DNA of 41,213 nt from CAYFMH01 sp964344165 (GCA_964344165.1 CAYFMH010000005.1:1-41213), one strand, 5' to 3'; positions 1 to 8,942 are shown, counted from the first letter of the stretch. Notes: generated by a model not told the origin, from the letters alone. Program-made: numbers and translations.

Positions 1-282
1 CTAACCAAATTTTATATCAATTATTCTGAATTTCAAAGGCGGTTTAGTATAACAAAACTACAAGTTTCTCTTCCTCATAAAATGCACAATCGAGTTGGTG
101 AGTTTATAAAAGCGCTCAAAGATCAATTTTACAAAAATTTCCAAGCACTTCTGGATGAAATCGACGGAGATCTAGCTGATAACGTCCGACAGATCATCGA
201 AACCTGGCTACAAGGCAATCAAACGGAAGAAAAGATAGACACCGAACCTTATGGAAACATAAATGTAATATTAGTAACATAA
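1..282 (+). CDS. 3' end of an unknown gene, cut by the left edge
   Basis: The reading frame is open from base 1 to the TAA at 280..282. The first ATG (position 82) is therefore probably internal and the gene likely starts outside the window. The visible 93 residues are mixed-charge and helix-prone, with an aromatic stretch (FIKALKDQFYKNF) and an acidic middle. I see no domain, membrane segment or signal peptide that I recognise. It lies 76 bases before the next gene on the same strand, but a good promoter separates them. A complete 66-residue protein starting at 82 is the alternative. Confidence 0.45.
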   Translation, partial: LTKFYINYSEFQRRFSITKLQVSLPHKMHNRVGEFIKALKDQFYKNFQALLDEIDGDLADNVRQIIETWLQGNQTEEKIDTEPYGNINVILVT

Positions 283-309
283 AGTCAATTCAAAATCACC
301 CCCAAATCA

Positions 310-338
310 TTGACACAAATAAAATTAAGTAATAATTA
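310..338 (+). promoter_or_regulatory. Sigma70-type promoter for 358..711
   Basis: A perfect TTGACA at 310..315 is followed after 17 bases by TAATTA at 333..338. The predicted transcript would start near 345, leaving a leader of only about 13 bases before the ATG at 358, with no Shine-Dalgarno motif. Confidence 0.5.
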
Positions 339-357
339 AAAAATAACATCCAAAAAC

Positions 358-711
358 ATGAATCATATGCCAGGTCGCGCCTCTCAATTCCTCAGAGAAG
401 TTCCCCCTTCAGAACTAGCAGAAACATCGGTGGGGCAAGTATTTTTGGATATCAAATCACATCTAGTCGATGATCCAGACATCCCGGGATACCAAAAAGA
501 AGTTCGATTTGAACATTACCGCTCAACGCTCGTCGCTTATCATCTGATAAAAAAAGAAGACTGGCTCCATGAAGAAGTGGTCGCCAAAACGCTTAAAAAA
601 ATACGATCAAAAATAGAAGAAGCCTTCAAACCAAGTCCTGTACCACCAGAAGTCAATCAAGCCTGGAAAAAAGTAGAAGAAAAGGTTCTAGAAATGCTTG
701 GAGAAAATTAA
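358..711 (+). CDS. Hypothetical protein, 117 residues
   Basis: I do not recognise this family. The protein is soluble, with no signal peptide or membrane segment. It has an acidic N-terminal half (PPSELAETSVGQVFLDIK) and a lysine/glutamate-rich helical second half ending in KKVEEKVLEMLGEN. The start at 358 is supported by the promoter just upstream. An ATG three codons later would also fit. It is convergent with the large gene ending at 764, with about 50 AT-rich bases between them and no clear terminator. Confidence 0.6.
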   Translation: MNHMPGRASQFLREVPPSELAETSVGQVFLDIKSHLVDDPDIPGYQKEVRFEHYRSTLVAYHLIKKEDWLHEEVVAKTLKKIRSKIEEAFKPSPVPPEVNQAWKKVEEKVLEMLGEN

Positions 712-763
712 TTGATTAGATAACAATCACCCTTTTTAAAGGAGGATAAGTTTCTTTTAAAAA

Positions 764-3700
764 TTAATTAAAAGGATTCAAAAGAGTAGCAGCTACTGCT
801 CCACGATCGATTCCAATATGACCTGCAATAGTAAAACCATTCCACCCCTGTCTAATAGCACCGGCCCCCTGCATATCACGAACATCGATCAAAATATCTC
901 CAATAGTTTTTGAATTAAAAATTCTTTGTGCATTCAAATCTGAGCCTTTTACATCCTGTTTTAGTTTTCTTCGAGTTGTTTCACTACTATCAGCTTTAAA
1001 AGTATCAATTGCGGCATCTCCCATAGTATTAACCGTTAGATTCCAGGTATCTGGGCTATCAGTAAAAAACTTAGCCACTTCTCCCAGGATATTTTTTACC
1101 TCTGGATGATTTATTACTGAGAGGTCTTTTAGTTCTCCCAAGTTCATAAATTTCTTAGCCGCATCAAAATCCTTAGCCAGATTCAGCATGGAGAACTGAA
1201 TATTTTCATTTTTTCCTAGAAACTTACTCAAAGCTCCTTCTATTTTGGTCCATTTGGCCTCATCAATCTTCCATTCTTTGAGAGCCACATTTTTGGTGAT
1301 GGTGAGAACCGTTTCCGCCCCTTTTGCAAACATCTTTCCCCTGGCTTCCTTCCACTCTGGACTGGCAATCTGATCCACCGTGCTATCAACGAGATTTTTG
1401 ATGTTTTTATTCGCCAAAATAATATCCAGGATTTGCTCTGGAGAAACCGATGATTTTTTGGCACTTTCGGCTCCTGGAGAAGTGGACTCACCACTAAGCT
1501 GAGAAATATTGTCCATGTAGCCCAATACGGCATCTGTGAGCGAATCTCTCACACCAGGATCGGCCAGAAGTGCTGTTTTCATCTGATCAATCACCTTCAC
1601 CAACGCTGGATTTGATCCCACCGTGTTGATCAATTGAACCGGATTATCTTTGGCTTTCAAAATCTGCCGGATCGTGGCAATGTTTCCTGGTTTGGTCGTA
1701 AAATTGATAAGCGATTTTTGGAGTTCTGGATCATTTTTCAAAACTTTTCCAGATGATTCTAGAGCTTTGTTGACAGCACCTAAACTGGATTCTGGCAAAA
1801 CTCCACTGAGCACATCTCGAACTGAATCCTGTACCGCCGGTACCACCTGATCTACACCCATATCAACCGTCTCCTGCCAAACATCTGGATTGGATTGGAA
1901 ATCAGCCGCAATGTTTTCAACGAATTGTTTAATCTTCGGATAAGATAATAAGTTCTCTGCCTGCGCCAAAATCACACTTGGATTTGGTTCTTCTTTTTCA
2001 ATTTCCTTGAGGACCGGATCAAGACTATCGACGACCTGGCTCAATTCATCTGGTTTTGCCAATAAATCAAAAACCACTTGTATCCCATCCGGATCTCTTT
2101 TGAGAAATCCTTCGAGGGGTTTTAGTCGTTCATCTTTTGCCAAAACATTCTTGAGTAAGGCTTCTTGAGCTTTTGGATTTTTGGCCAAAAATCCGCCTCC
2201 TTCTTCGAGGATCGTCCGAGCATTTTCATTTTTTAGCAACTTTGAGAGGCCATTCAAGTTTCCTTCTTTGATATCAAAAAAAGCCTGCAAAAATTCTGCC
2301 GAATTCTTAGAACTGAGCATATTAAATAAAGCATCCTGCAGACGCGGACTCTGAGCTAATTGTTTCAGTTCTGTTTCCAAATCTTTATAATCTTCACCAT
2401 ATTTCATATTTTCTTTTGCATAATTAAAACCAGCGTTAACACCGATTTCAGCGATCAAATTTCGTAATTGCGGAGTTTTTTGTTTGTCTGACAAATTATT
2501 GGCCAGAGTCCGAACAAAAGGCACTTTCAAAATCTCTCCCGCTACTTTGGCTGGATCTTTTCGCCCCTGCATAGCCTCGACGATAGATCCTTTTTTAAAC
2601 TGCAAAAATACAAAATCCAAAAAGTTCTCTTGGATCTCTGGATTGGCTGAAATAAGCCCCTTAATCTCTCCCTCTACCGCCCCCCAATCAGTTCCTTCTG
2701 GATTGATGTTTTTTAGGGCATTCAAAACTCCTGCTTCTGCGTTTCTCAATAATTCTTCACGAAATGCTGGCTCTTTCCCCACAAATTCTCGTAGTTTTCC
2801 CATAAATTCTGTCAGAGATTCGTTTTCTGTGAGCGCTTTTACCATTGGATTATCCAAATCATTGTTTATGATCGCTTTAACTCCCATGTAGAGGATTGGA
2901 ACATCCCGCCCTGCCGCCTCAAGCGCATCCTTATTTTCTTCCAAAAAAGTGGCTAATTTCTCTGCATTTTCTGGTTTTGAGATAAAGTCAGGAATATCTG
3001 AAGCTTCCAAATCTAATTCTTCTTGAATTTCAAATTCATACCCAAAATACCTAGTCACTTCATTCGCCCAACCTTTTACGGCATTTATTCCAGTATTTAG
3101 TTTATCTGCTCCCCACATTTGTACTCCTTCAAAAAGCCCAAAAAGCACTTCATCCAAAGATTCATCAGCACCAGAAGCCACCCTTGCTACAACACCTAAA
3201 TCAATATCTCCAGAAATAAATTTTGGTAAATTTTTCTGATTTAATACCAAGTTAATGACAGGTTCATGGTTTTCTGGCTTATCAATAAGATTTTCCAAAG
3301 CTTCAATGAGATCGTCAATCTGCCTTTTTGCAAGGGCACCCTTATAGTCATCTAATAGTTTTTGCCGAAGATCTTTTTGAAAAATCTCCTTTAATGACAC
3401 AAAAAACTCTTGTCGAAGAGTTGTATCACTCAAAAGATTTTCTTTCATTGAATCCAAAAGAGCTTTCACATTTTCAGACTTAGCCAGCCCTTCCCCCACC
3501 CCCTCTAGATTCCCTGACTTTATAAGCGGCAACATCCGAACCAGATCAGGAGCCGTCCCGACCAATTCATCTGCATTTTTGAGAAAAAATCGTTCTACCG
3601 GGTTGATCCCCTCGGCTGAATCGATTAATTCATTTACTTCTGACGATTCTTGCTGATTAATCTGTTCAGGAGATTGCACACGCACTCGTTCTCCATCATT

Positions 3701-4051
3701 AACGCAAATTTGGAATTCACTCCCCTCGCCATCCACTACCTTCTTGTATTCATATTTTCCCCTCGGTGGTAAATCCCCCACAACCTTAAATTGCTCTCCT
3801 ACCTTTGCTTCCCGAACTTTATTTCCGGCCAAATCTCGAAGATTTTCTACGGTATTAATCACAACAATGGACTCTTTTTGAATTGATTCAACCGATCTTC
3901 CTCCTTCTGCCGCTCGTAATTCTACATCTGTATCCTCACGAACTTGTGCCTGTTCTGCTGGAGGCAAGTTTTTCATAGCCTCCTGCGCCCGTTGAGCTTC
4001 TGTTTGCTCAACACGCGATTGTTCTACTTCCCTGTTTTCTGGAGACCCCAT
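764..4051 (-). CDS. Very large helical repeat protein of unknown function (1,095 aa)
   Basis: The family is unknown to me. There is no signal peptide and no membrane span, so the protein is probably cytoplasmic. The first ~70 residues are Glu/Gln-rich and disordered. Residues ~75-125 look like a small beta domain (IVVINTVENL, GEQFKVVGDLPPRGKYEYKKV). From ~residue 150 on it is a long series of short amphipathic helices punctuated by recurring phrases such as 'L(L/A)KNEN-', 'FLAKNPKAQEALLKN' and 'LKNDPELQKSL', i.e. a degenerate helical solenoid. The C-terminus (about 40 residues) is glycine-rich (GAGAIRQGWNGFTIAGHIG). It lies 10 bases after 4062..4370 on the same strand and is probably co-transcribed with it. 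The start is without a Shine-Dalgarno motif. Confidence 0.75.
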   Translation of the reverse strand: MGSPENREVEQSRVEQTEAQRAQEAMKNLPPAEQAQVREDTDVELRAAEGGRSVESIQKESIVVINTVENLRDLAGNKVREAKVGEQFKVVGDLPPRGKYEYKKVVDGEGSEFQICVNDGERVRVQSPEQINQQESSEVNELIDSAEGINPVERFFLKNADELVGTAPDLVRMLPLIKSGNLEGVGEGLAKSENVKALLDSMKENLLSDTTLRQEFFVSLKEIFQKDLRQKLLDDYKGALAKRQIDDLIEALENLIDKPENHEPVINLVLNQKNLPKFISGDIDLGVVARVASGADESLDEVLFGLFEGVQMWGADKLNTGINAVKGWANEVTRYFGYEFEIQEELDLEASDIPDFISKPENAEKLATFLEENKDALEAAGRDVPILYMGVKAIINNDLDNPMVKALTENESLTEFMGKLREFVGKEPAFREELLRNAEAGVLNALKNINPEGTDWGAVEGEIKGLISANPEIQENFLDFVFLQFKKGSIVEAMQGRKDPAKVAGEILKVPFVRTLANNLSDKQKTPQLRNLIAEIGVNAGFNYAKENMKYGEDYKDLETELKQLAQSPRLQDALFNMLSSKNSAEFLQAFFDIKEGNLNGLSKLLKNENARTILEEGGGFLAKNPKAQEALLKNVLAKDERLKPLEGFLKRDPDGIQVVFDLLAKPDELSQVVDSLDPVLKEIEKEEPNPSVILAQAENLLSYPKIKQFVENIAADFQSNPDVWQETVDMGVDQVVPAVQDSVRDVLSGVLPESSLGAVNKALESSGKVLKNDPELQKSLINFTTKPGNIATIRQILKAKDNPVQLINTVGSNPALVKVIDQMKTALLADPGVRDSLTDAVLGYMDNISQLSGESTSPGAESAKKSSVSPEQILDIILANKNIKNLVDSTVDQIASPEWKEARGKMFAKGAETVLTITKNVALKEWKIDEAKWTKIEGALSKFLGKNENIQFSMLNLAKDFDAAKKFMNLGELKDLSVINHPEVKNILGEVAKFFTDSPDTWNLTVNTMGDAAIDTFKADSSETTRRKLKQDVKGSDLNAQRIFNSKTIGDILIDVRDMQGAGAIRQGWNGFTIAGHIGIDRGAVAATLLNPFN

Positions 4052-4061
4052 GATGATTAAT

Positions 4062-4370
4062 TTATGTAAAAACTTTTTCTAAATCCTGATCCAACTGCCT
4101 CTCTGCCTGGGCGGCTTCTTTTGCATGAATTTTTTCTACTTCTAGCATCCGTTGATGCATTTCCTCTTTTTCTCGTTGTTTTTGTTTTATTTTTCTTTCT
4201 TCTCCAAGGGCAATTACTTCCTGTTCATGCCGCTGAATAATTTCTATTAACTTTTGCCGTAATTCCGGAGAATAATCAGCTGCTTTTGAGATATAATACG
4301 CCTTCCGATCTTCCGTGAGCATCGGTGTATTTTTTACGTAATTGACAAAAGCATTTGCATCCATGTCCAA
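4062..4370 (-). CDS. Small coiled-coil protein upstream of the large helical protein
   Basis: This 102-residue protein has a short helical N-terminal domain (about residues 1-45, NAFVNYVKNTPMLTEDRKAYY) followed by a continuous charged coiled coil (RHEQEVIALGEER... to the end, very rich in E, K, Q). There is no signal peptide. It is the first gene of a likely two-gene transcript with the 1,095-residue protein (10-base spacing), so the two products may interact; that is inference. I do not recognise a named family. Confidence 0.65.
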   Translation of the reverse strand: MDMDANAFVNYVKNTPMLTEDRKAYYISKAADYSPELRQKLIEIIQRHEQEVIALGEERKIKQKQREKEEMHQRMLEVEKIHAKEAAQAERQLDQDLEKVFT

Positions 4371-4637
4371 AAAGGCATAATAAATCCTTAAATTTTAGCA
4401 TAAATAAGCGAAAAAATAAAGATCAAACACCTTGCTTTTTAGTGAAAGCATTTAAAATTAATTTTAAAACAAAAAATCGCGGGGAACAACTCTTAGAGGA
4501 TTATTTTATTTGGAGAAAGATTCGAGACAGGTTCTAAGGACCGTGAATCCGGAAATTACTTTTCCGCATGCTATAAGGTTTTACTGTGGATTGCTCTGGA
4601 TGAAAGTAGTACTTTTAAGTTTGATTTTCGCAAAAAT

Positions 4638-4685
4638 GCAATTTTTATTGGACTCCTCCCTACGGTCGTCGTCCATAAAAATTGC
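4638..4685. repeat. Hairpin-forming inverted repeat in the 4371-4725 intergenic region
   Basis: The arms gcaatttttattggac (4638..4653) and gtccataaaaattgc (4671..4685) pair over 15 bp with one bulged base around a 17-base GC-rich loop. No U-tract follows directly, so it is not a typical terminator. The rest of 4371..4725 holds no gene I can support; two short open frames there have no coding character. Confidence 0.5.
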
Positions 4686-4725
4686 AAAAAATGCTGCTTT
4701 ATTTTGTCGCTGAGACTAAGGAATA

Positions 4726-4754
4726 TTGAACTTGTTTTTATTTTTATTCATAAT
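4726..4754 (+). promoter_or_regulatory. Promoter for the ABC transporter, predicted leaderless
   Basis: TTGAAC at 4726..4731 and CATAAT at 4749..4754 are separated by exactly 17 bases. The ATG of the ATPase is at 4762, only 7 bases beyond the -10 box, so transcription should begin at or within a base or two of the start codon. Confidence 0.6.
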
Positions 4755-4761
4755 AAAAAAA

Positions 4762-5442
4762 ATGTCGCTGATCCAACTAAAAGATATCAACAAAACTTAT
4801 TTCACGGGAGAAGTACCGACACCGGTGTTGCATGATCTTTCTCTAGAAATTAAATCTGGAGAATTTGTCTCCATCATGGGGCCTTCGGGCGCTGGGAAGT
4901 CCACCCTGCTCCACATCATCGGTTTTCTTGATGGGCAGACGAGCGGGACGTACTTTTTTGAGGGGAAAGAATTTAGTGACTACTCCGAGGCTGAAACCGC
5001 GCAGATCCGAAATGAAAAGATGGGATTTGTGTTTCAGTCTTTTAATCTCTTGGCGCGAACCTCAGTCCTGGAAAATGTAAAACTGCCGCTCGCCTACTCC
5101 CAAGTTTTGCCCCACAAATGGAATAATCGTGCGCTAGCCGCCATCGAAGCGGTGGGACTCTCTCACCGTCTGGATCATGATCCCTCTCAACTCTCCGGAG
5201 GAGAAAAACAAAGAGTGGCGATCGCTCGAGCTCTCATCAACAAACCTTCTGTCATCTTTGCCGACGAGCCAACGGGAAATCTGGATTCGGCTTCCGGAGA
5301 AGCGATTATGAAAATTCTGAAAAATTTGAACCAAGAAGGTCACACGGTCATCCTGATCACCCACGAACCGGACGTTGCCCACCAGGCCAAACGAATTATC
5401 CATATCGTGGACGGACGAATCGATAGTGATAGGAAACTTTAA
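4762..5442 (+). CDS. ABC transporter ATPase, MacB/LolD type
   Basis: This is the ATP-hydrolysing subunit of a MacB/LolD/FtsE-class transporter, which uses ATP to drive a mechanical cycle in its membrane partner rather than classical transport. Counting from the ATG at 4762 (226 aa): Walker A GPSGAGKS at 40-47, Q-loop Gln92, signature LSGGEKQ at 144-150, Walker B VIFADE at 164-169, D-loop NLDSASG after it, and switch His201. All catalytic residues are intact. An upstream TTG at 4726 is in frame but sits in the -35 box, so I chose 4762. The permease gene follows 121 bases later; the pair lacks a separate HlyD-like periplasmic adaptor in the window. The substrate cannot be told. Confidence 0.93.
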   Translation: MSLIQLKDINKTYFTGEVPTPVLHDLSLEIKSGEFVSIMGPSGAGKSTLLHIIGFLDGQTSGTYFFEGKEFSDYSEAETAQIRNEKMGFVFQSFNLLARTSVLENVKLPLAYSQVLPHKWNNRALAAIEAVGLSHRLDHDPSQLSGGEKQRVAIARALINKPSVIFADEPTGNLDSASGEAIMKILKNLNQEGHTVILITHEPDVAHQAKRIIHIVDGRIDSDRKL

Positions 5443-5458
5443 AATAAATGAAAAATTT

Positions 5459-5553
5459 TTTTAATCTTCAATCTTCAATTAGGAACCTTCAATTAAGGAG
5501 TTATGAATTAATAAAATTTCCATCATTGATCATTGAAGAATTGATAATTGTTA
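5459..5553. repeat. AT-rich repetitive intergenic filler
   Basis: The spacer between the ABC ATPase and permease is composed of repeated words (cttcaatcttcaatt, ttcaattaagg, attgaagaattgataattg). The same words recur in many intergenic spaces here, for example 16027..16063, 17606..17645, 21270..21390 and 31300..31345. Confidence 0.55.
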
Positions 5554-5563
5554 ATTGAATAAA

Positions 5564-6805
5564 ATGCCCTTTATTTATCTCCTAAAAACCGCACTCACCG
5601 GACTGAGTACCAATAAATCTCGGTCAGCGCTGACGATCCTGGGGATCGTGATCGGGATCACGGCAGTGATCATGGTGCTGGCGTTGGGAAAAGGCGCGGA
5701 GAATCTTATGATCCAGCAGATCCAGGGGTTTGGATCGAAGACGGTCTCCATCGAACCGGGGAAGGATCCAACCAGTCTGCAGGATATCGTGGACGCACTG
5801 TACACTAATTCACTCAAAGACAAAGACATTGTCGCCTTACAAAAAAAAGCAAACGTACGAGGGCTGGCAAAACTTTCTCCTATGCTGCTAACTAGTACGA
5901 GCGTTTCTTATTCGGGGGAGTCTGAGCGAGCGCAGGTGGTGGGGGGGGATGATTTTTATCTGGAGATTTTTGGGGTGGCACCGGAGTATGGGACGGTTTT
6001 TGGCGAGGGGGAGATCAAACAAAAAGCCCGAGTCGCGGTGATTGGCTGGGAAATCAAAGAGGATCTTTTTGGATTTTCTGAAGCTTTGGGCAAAAAAGTG
6101 AAAATCAACAATCAAAACTTCCGAATTGTTGGGATCCTGCCGAAATCAGGATCGATCATGGGGCAGAATATCGACCGGATGGTGCTCGCGCCACACACGA
6201 CGGTACAGAAATTAATTCTTGGTATCGACTACTATCACGCCATCCTCGTCGAAGCCAAAAATGAAGACATCGTGCATACCATGGCAGATGATATTCGACA
6301 GACTCTGCGGGAGACACATGGGATCTCCGATCCGAGTAAGGATGACTTCCGGGTGATCACGATGGATGAGGCAGCCGATCGAGTGGGGACGATGCTGGTG
6401 GCTTTTACGGTATTACTGTCTGCCGTCTCGGCCATCTCTCTCGTCGTGGGAGGGATTGGGATTATGAATATCATGCTGGTGTCTGTGACGGAGCGAACCC
6501 GGGAAATTGGGCTTCGAAAAGCCCTAGGAGCGACTTCGGCAGATATCTCTAGTCAGTTTCTCCTCGAGTCAGTAATCCTGACCGGGATCGGAGGGATTGT
6601 GGGGATCGCTTTGGGAGCCGGATTGGCGTTTGTGTTTGCTTTCAGCGTAACACACTACGGTAATATGGATTGGGAGTTTGTGTTTCCGATTCGTGGGGCG
6701 ATTATGGGGTTGGGGGTTGCGGCGGGGGTGGGGTTGGTATTTGGGATTTATCCGGCGAGCCAGGCGGCGCGGAAGAGTCCGATAGAGGCGCTAAGGTATG
6801 AGTAG
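5564..6805 (+). CDS. ABC transporter permease, MacB/FtsX type
   Basis: This is the membrane partner of the ATPase at 4762. The layout is that of the MacB family: an N-terminal membrane helix (about residues 15-40, LTILGIVIGITAVIMVLAL), a ~220-residue extracytoplasmic MacB_PCD domain, then three C-terminal helices of the FtsX domain (ALGKKVK region outside; membrane segments around SAISLVVGGIGIMNIMLV, GIGGIVGIALGAGLAFVF and GLGVAAGVGLVFGIYPA). The loop motif TERTREIGLRKALGA, diagnostic of FtsX/MacB permeases, is present, and the protein ends with the usual ARKSPIEALRYE. Total 413 aa, normal for the family. I chose the ATG at 5564 over an in-frame TTG three codons upstream. Such pairs export lipoproteins, peptides or drugs; which one here is unknown. 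Confidence 0.93.
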   Translation: MPFIYLLKTALTGLSTNKSRSALTILGIVIGITAVIMVLALGKGAENLMIQQIQGFGSKTVSIEPGKDPTSLQDIVDALYTNSLKDKDIVALQKKANVRGLAKLSPMLLTSTSVSYSGESERAQVVGGDDFYLEIFGVAPEYGTVFGEGEIKQKARVAVIGWEIKEDLFGFSEALGKKVKINNQNFRIVGILPKSGSIMGQNIDRMVLAPHTTVQKLILGIDYYHAILVEAKNEDIVHTMADDIRQTLRETHGISDPSKDDFRVITMDEAADRVGTMLVAFTVLLSAVSAISLVVGGIGIMNIMLVSVTERTREIGLRKALGATSADISSQFLLESVILTGIGGIVGIALGAGLAFVFAFSVTHYGNMDWEFVFPIRGAIMGLGVAAGVGLVFGIYPASQAARKSPIEALRYE

Positions 6806-7173
6806 GGTTAATTACAAATGACCAGCCTTCGCTAAAACTTCGTCCGGCAGGCAAATTACGAATTACAAATTAAGGATTTTTTTATTTTAAAAGGATGTTC
6901 TCCTCCTCGCAGAAGGAGCCAGTCTTCAGCCTTGAGTAACTGAAACGATGATTGCTCAGACCGAAAGGGGGAGGTATGAGTATTTTCCAATTTGGAATTT
7001 TTTCATACCCCTTTCTCAGCCTTCACTTTTATATCTTTCTGACGCTCAGTTTCCATCTTCGCTAGTTTTACAATTTAGTTGCAAGCTACGACGGACAGGT
7101 CGGCCGACAGGTAGTTTCCCCCTGCAAGGGGGAAAAACAACCTTTAATTTTAGGACCGCTTCGCTTTCTTTTC
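6806..7173. other. Intergenic region with dispersed repeats and inverted repeats
   Basis: I see no gene here. It contains the AT filler word ttacgaattacaaatt (~6855), a possible hairpin around ctcctcctcgcagaaggag (~6902..6920), and a long imperfect inverted repeat 6954..7022 (gctcaga..aaaggggg..ggtatga against tcatacccctttctcagc). It also has the dispersed element tcggccgacaggtag (7100..7114) and the palindrome tttccccctgcaagggggaaa (about 7115..7135). The last two recur elsewhere in the window. Confidence 0.5.
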
Positions 7174-7200
7174 TTGCATCCTTCTTTTTTGTGTTACAAT
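7174..7200 (+). promoter_or_regulatory. Promoter for the SLH-domain protein
   Basis: TACAAT at 7195..7200 lies 6 bases before an ATG at 7207. A TTGCAT at 7174..7179 could be the -35 element but the 15-base spacing is short. The geometry again predicts a transcript starting at the start codon. Confidence 0.4.
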
Positions 7201-7206
7201 TTAGGT

Positions 7207-8076
7207 ATGTTTTTGAAAAAACAATTGAAGATGAAAAAATTATTGCTTGTTTTCCTTTTTTCTTTTTTGATTTTTTCTGGGGGAGTCGGTGCAAGTGAGG
7301 GGCTGTCACAAAAATATCTCCAAGAAAATGCCCTCGCTTGTTACGATGATGCTGACTGCCAGGTGGAATTTTCTAATTGCGGTTGCCGTAATTACTGTGG
7401 AAATATTTATCGAGGGCAAAAAATAGATTGTGCTCGTGCTTGTTTGGTAGGAGAATCTGACCTGAGTATCCAGAGCTGCCGCTGTATAAAAAATATTTGT
7501 GAAGGAATCAGTGTCCTGAAATTTACTGACTTAGAGGCAATTCCTGCCTGGGCAAAGCCAGCTGTGGTTTCTCTGTTTGAACAAGGGATTATAAAAGGAA
7601 ATGATGACGGGAGTTTTGCTCCTGATCGCCCAATAAACCGAGCTGAGTTTTCAAAAATCCTCATTTTGGCCACAAAAACCAAGCTCATCAAGACAAGTTT
7701 TTCACATTTTCCAGATGTCCCGAGTAGCGCTTGGTATCATCCCTATATTGAAACCATGTATGACCTGGGATGGATAGAAGGGCATCCAGACAAAAAATTC
7801 CATCCTGAGCAAACCATAAATCGAGCAGAAATTGCCAAAATGTTGGCAGCAGCTTTTGGGATCCAGGATAAAAAAGAGGTGCCGAACAAGATTTTTTTTG
7901 ATGTAGATCCTGCAGATTGGTTTTATCCTTATGTAAACATCCTCTTAAAAAATGGAGTTTTGTCTCGTTATATTTACCATCCCTACGATCCAGCTATGAG
8001 ATTTGAACCAGAAAAAGAAGTCGTTCGATCAGAAGCCGTCCAGGCTGTCTACGATGCTCAAAACGTAAAAAAATAA
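7207..8076 (+). CDS. Secreted cysteine-rich protein with three SLH domains
   Basis: The N-terminus is a signal peptide (MKKLLLVFLFSFLIFSGG from the in-frame ATG at 7231, with a basic extension if translation starts at 7207). After cleavage comes a ~60-residue domain with about ten cysteines (patterns CYDDADC, CGCRNYCG, CRCIKNIC), probably disulfide-bonded. Three consecutive S-layer homology domains follow: FTDLEAIPAWAKPAVVSLFE.., FPDVPSSAWYHPYIETMYD.. and FFDVDPADWFYPYVNILLK.., each with the NRAEF/NRAEI/VRSEA motif. SLH domains normally bind secondary cell-wall polymer, so the protein is likely held at the cell envelope. It precedes two further small exported-protein genes. Start 7207 is favoured by the -10 box; 7231 is the alternative. 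Confidence 0.85.
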   Translation: MFLKKQLKMKKLLLVFLFSFLIFSGGVGASEGLSQKYLQENALACYDDADCQVEFSNCGCRNYCGNIYRGQKIDCARACLVGESDLSIQSCRCIKNICEGISVLKFTDLEAIPAWAKPAVVSLFEQGIIKGNDDGSFAPDRPINRAEFSKILILATKTKLIKTSFSHFPDVPSSAWYHPYIETMYDLGWIEGHPDKKFHPEQTINRAEIAKMLAAAFGIQDKKEVPNKIFFDVDPADWFYPYVNILLKNGVLSRYIYHPYDPAMRFEPEKEVVRSEAVQAVYDAQNVKK

Positions 8077-8261
8077 TATTTCCCAAGTTTTTTTCTTTTT
8101 CCTGCTTCTGATACGAAGACATAGCTACTTCCATTCGTTTTTATTTATATTCCAAAATATTTTGCCTTTTTTTGCTACCGAAAATTTGCCAAAAAATTTC
8201 ATTTTTTCATGATTTTGAGTGAAAATGAAGTGGTAGTTATTTCTTTAATTTAATAAACAAA

Positions 8262-8813
8262 ATGAAAAAAGTTATTGCTGGATTTGCTGCCTTTGCGCTC
8301 GTCGGAAGCGCCCTCGCCGTCACCTGGCCGGCTACCCCGACCGGAGAAGTAACAGGAGGGAAGATCGGATCACTTATCACGGCTGACACGGTCAATAGTC
8401 GAGTAGGAATCGGGACAGCGAGTCCAACAACAAAATTGGATGTTCGATCAACTGGAAATGGGCTTGCTGGAGGTATTACCGTTACAAGTTCTGATTATGA
8501 TACAAGTGGTAGTTATGTAACAATGAATAAAAATACCGATAATATTGCTTTTATTCAATCTACTCAGACTAGTGGGGATGATGATCTATCTCTACAACCC
8601 AATGGTGGTAAAGTTGGGATTGGAACATTAAGTCCAGGATCAACTTTAGAGGTAGATGGTGGCATTACGCCTGATAAAGTAACAGCCGATCCTTGTGGTG
8701 GGGCAGATTATTCAGAAGGTTCGTTATTTTATAATGACACTTCTAACTATTACTGTTACTGTGACGGGACAAACGATGTACAAATGCACAGTCCAGCTAC
8801 GGCGTGTTTCTAA
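8262..8813 (+). CDS. Secreted protein with VGIGT-type repeats
   Basis: This 183-residue protein begins with a clear signal peptide (KKVIAGFAAFALVGSALA). The mature part carries two copies of the motif V-G-I-G-T-x-S-P-x-(x)-x-L-x-V (VGIGTASPTTKLDV and VGIGTLSPGSTLEV), which in other proteins occurs in beta-rich stalks such as tail fibres and large bacterial surface proteins. The C-terminal 45 residues hold four cysteines (DPCGGADY, YYCYCDG, TACF), suggesting a small disulfide-bonded head. It probably forms a short extracellular fibre or subunit; that is inference. The start ATG follows AT-rich sequence with no Shine-Dalgarno. An AT-rich 185-base spacer separates it from the SLH gene. Confidence 0.75.
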   Translation: MKKVIAGFAAFALVGSALAVTWPATPTGEVTGGKIGSLITADTVNSRVGIGTASPTTKLDVRSTGNGLAGGITVTSSDYDTSGSYVTMNKNTDNIAFIQSTQTSGDDDLSLQPNGGKVGIGTLSPGSTLEVDGGITPDKVTADPCGGADYSEGSLFYNDTSNYYCYCDGTNDVQMHSPATACF

Positions 8814-8822
8814 TAATCAATC

Positions 8823-8942
8823 ATGAAAAAAAAAGGAACAATAGCTTCTATTATAACTGTATTACTGGGTGGAACTAGCTACTTATTGGTAGAAGTGCTA
8901 GAAGACCAAAAGCGGTGTGAGTTACTGGCAACAGCTACGTAG
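8823..8942 (+). CDS. Tiny predicted membrane or exported peptide, 39 aa
   Basis: It starts 9 bases after the stop of 8262..8813. The peptide has a basic start (MKKKG), one hydrophobic segment (TIASIITVLLGGTSYLLV) and a short charged tail with one cysteine. The TAG stop lies at the foot of a rho-independent terminator, which supports a two-gene transcript. No family is recognisable. It could be a small membrane partner of the VGIGT protein or a chance frame. Confidence 0.45.
   Translation: MKKKGTIASIITVLLGGTSYLLVEVLEDQKRCELLATAT

Noticed and set aside
2484..2891. 135-residue plus-strand frame inside the 1,095-residue gene
   Set aside because: Antisense to a long intact gene, with composition expected of an antisense frame.
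4355..4713. Two short plus-strand frames (60 and 67 aa)
   Set aside because: They overlap the 4062..4370 gene start and an inverted repeat and show no protein-like composition.
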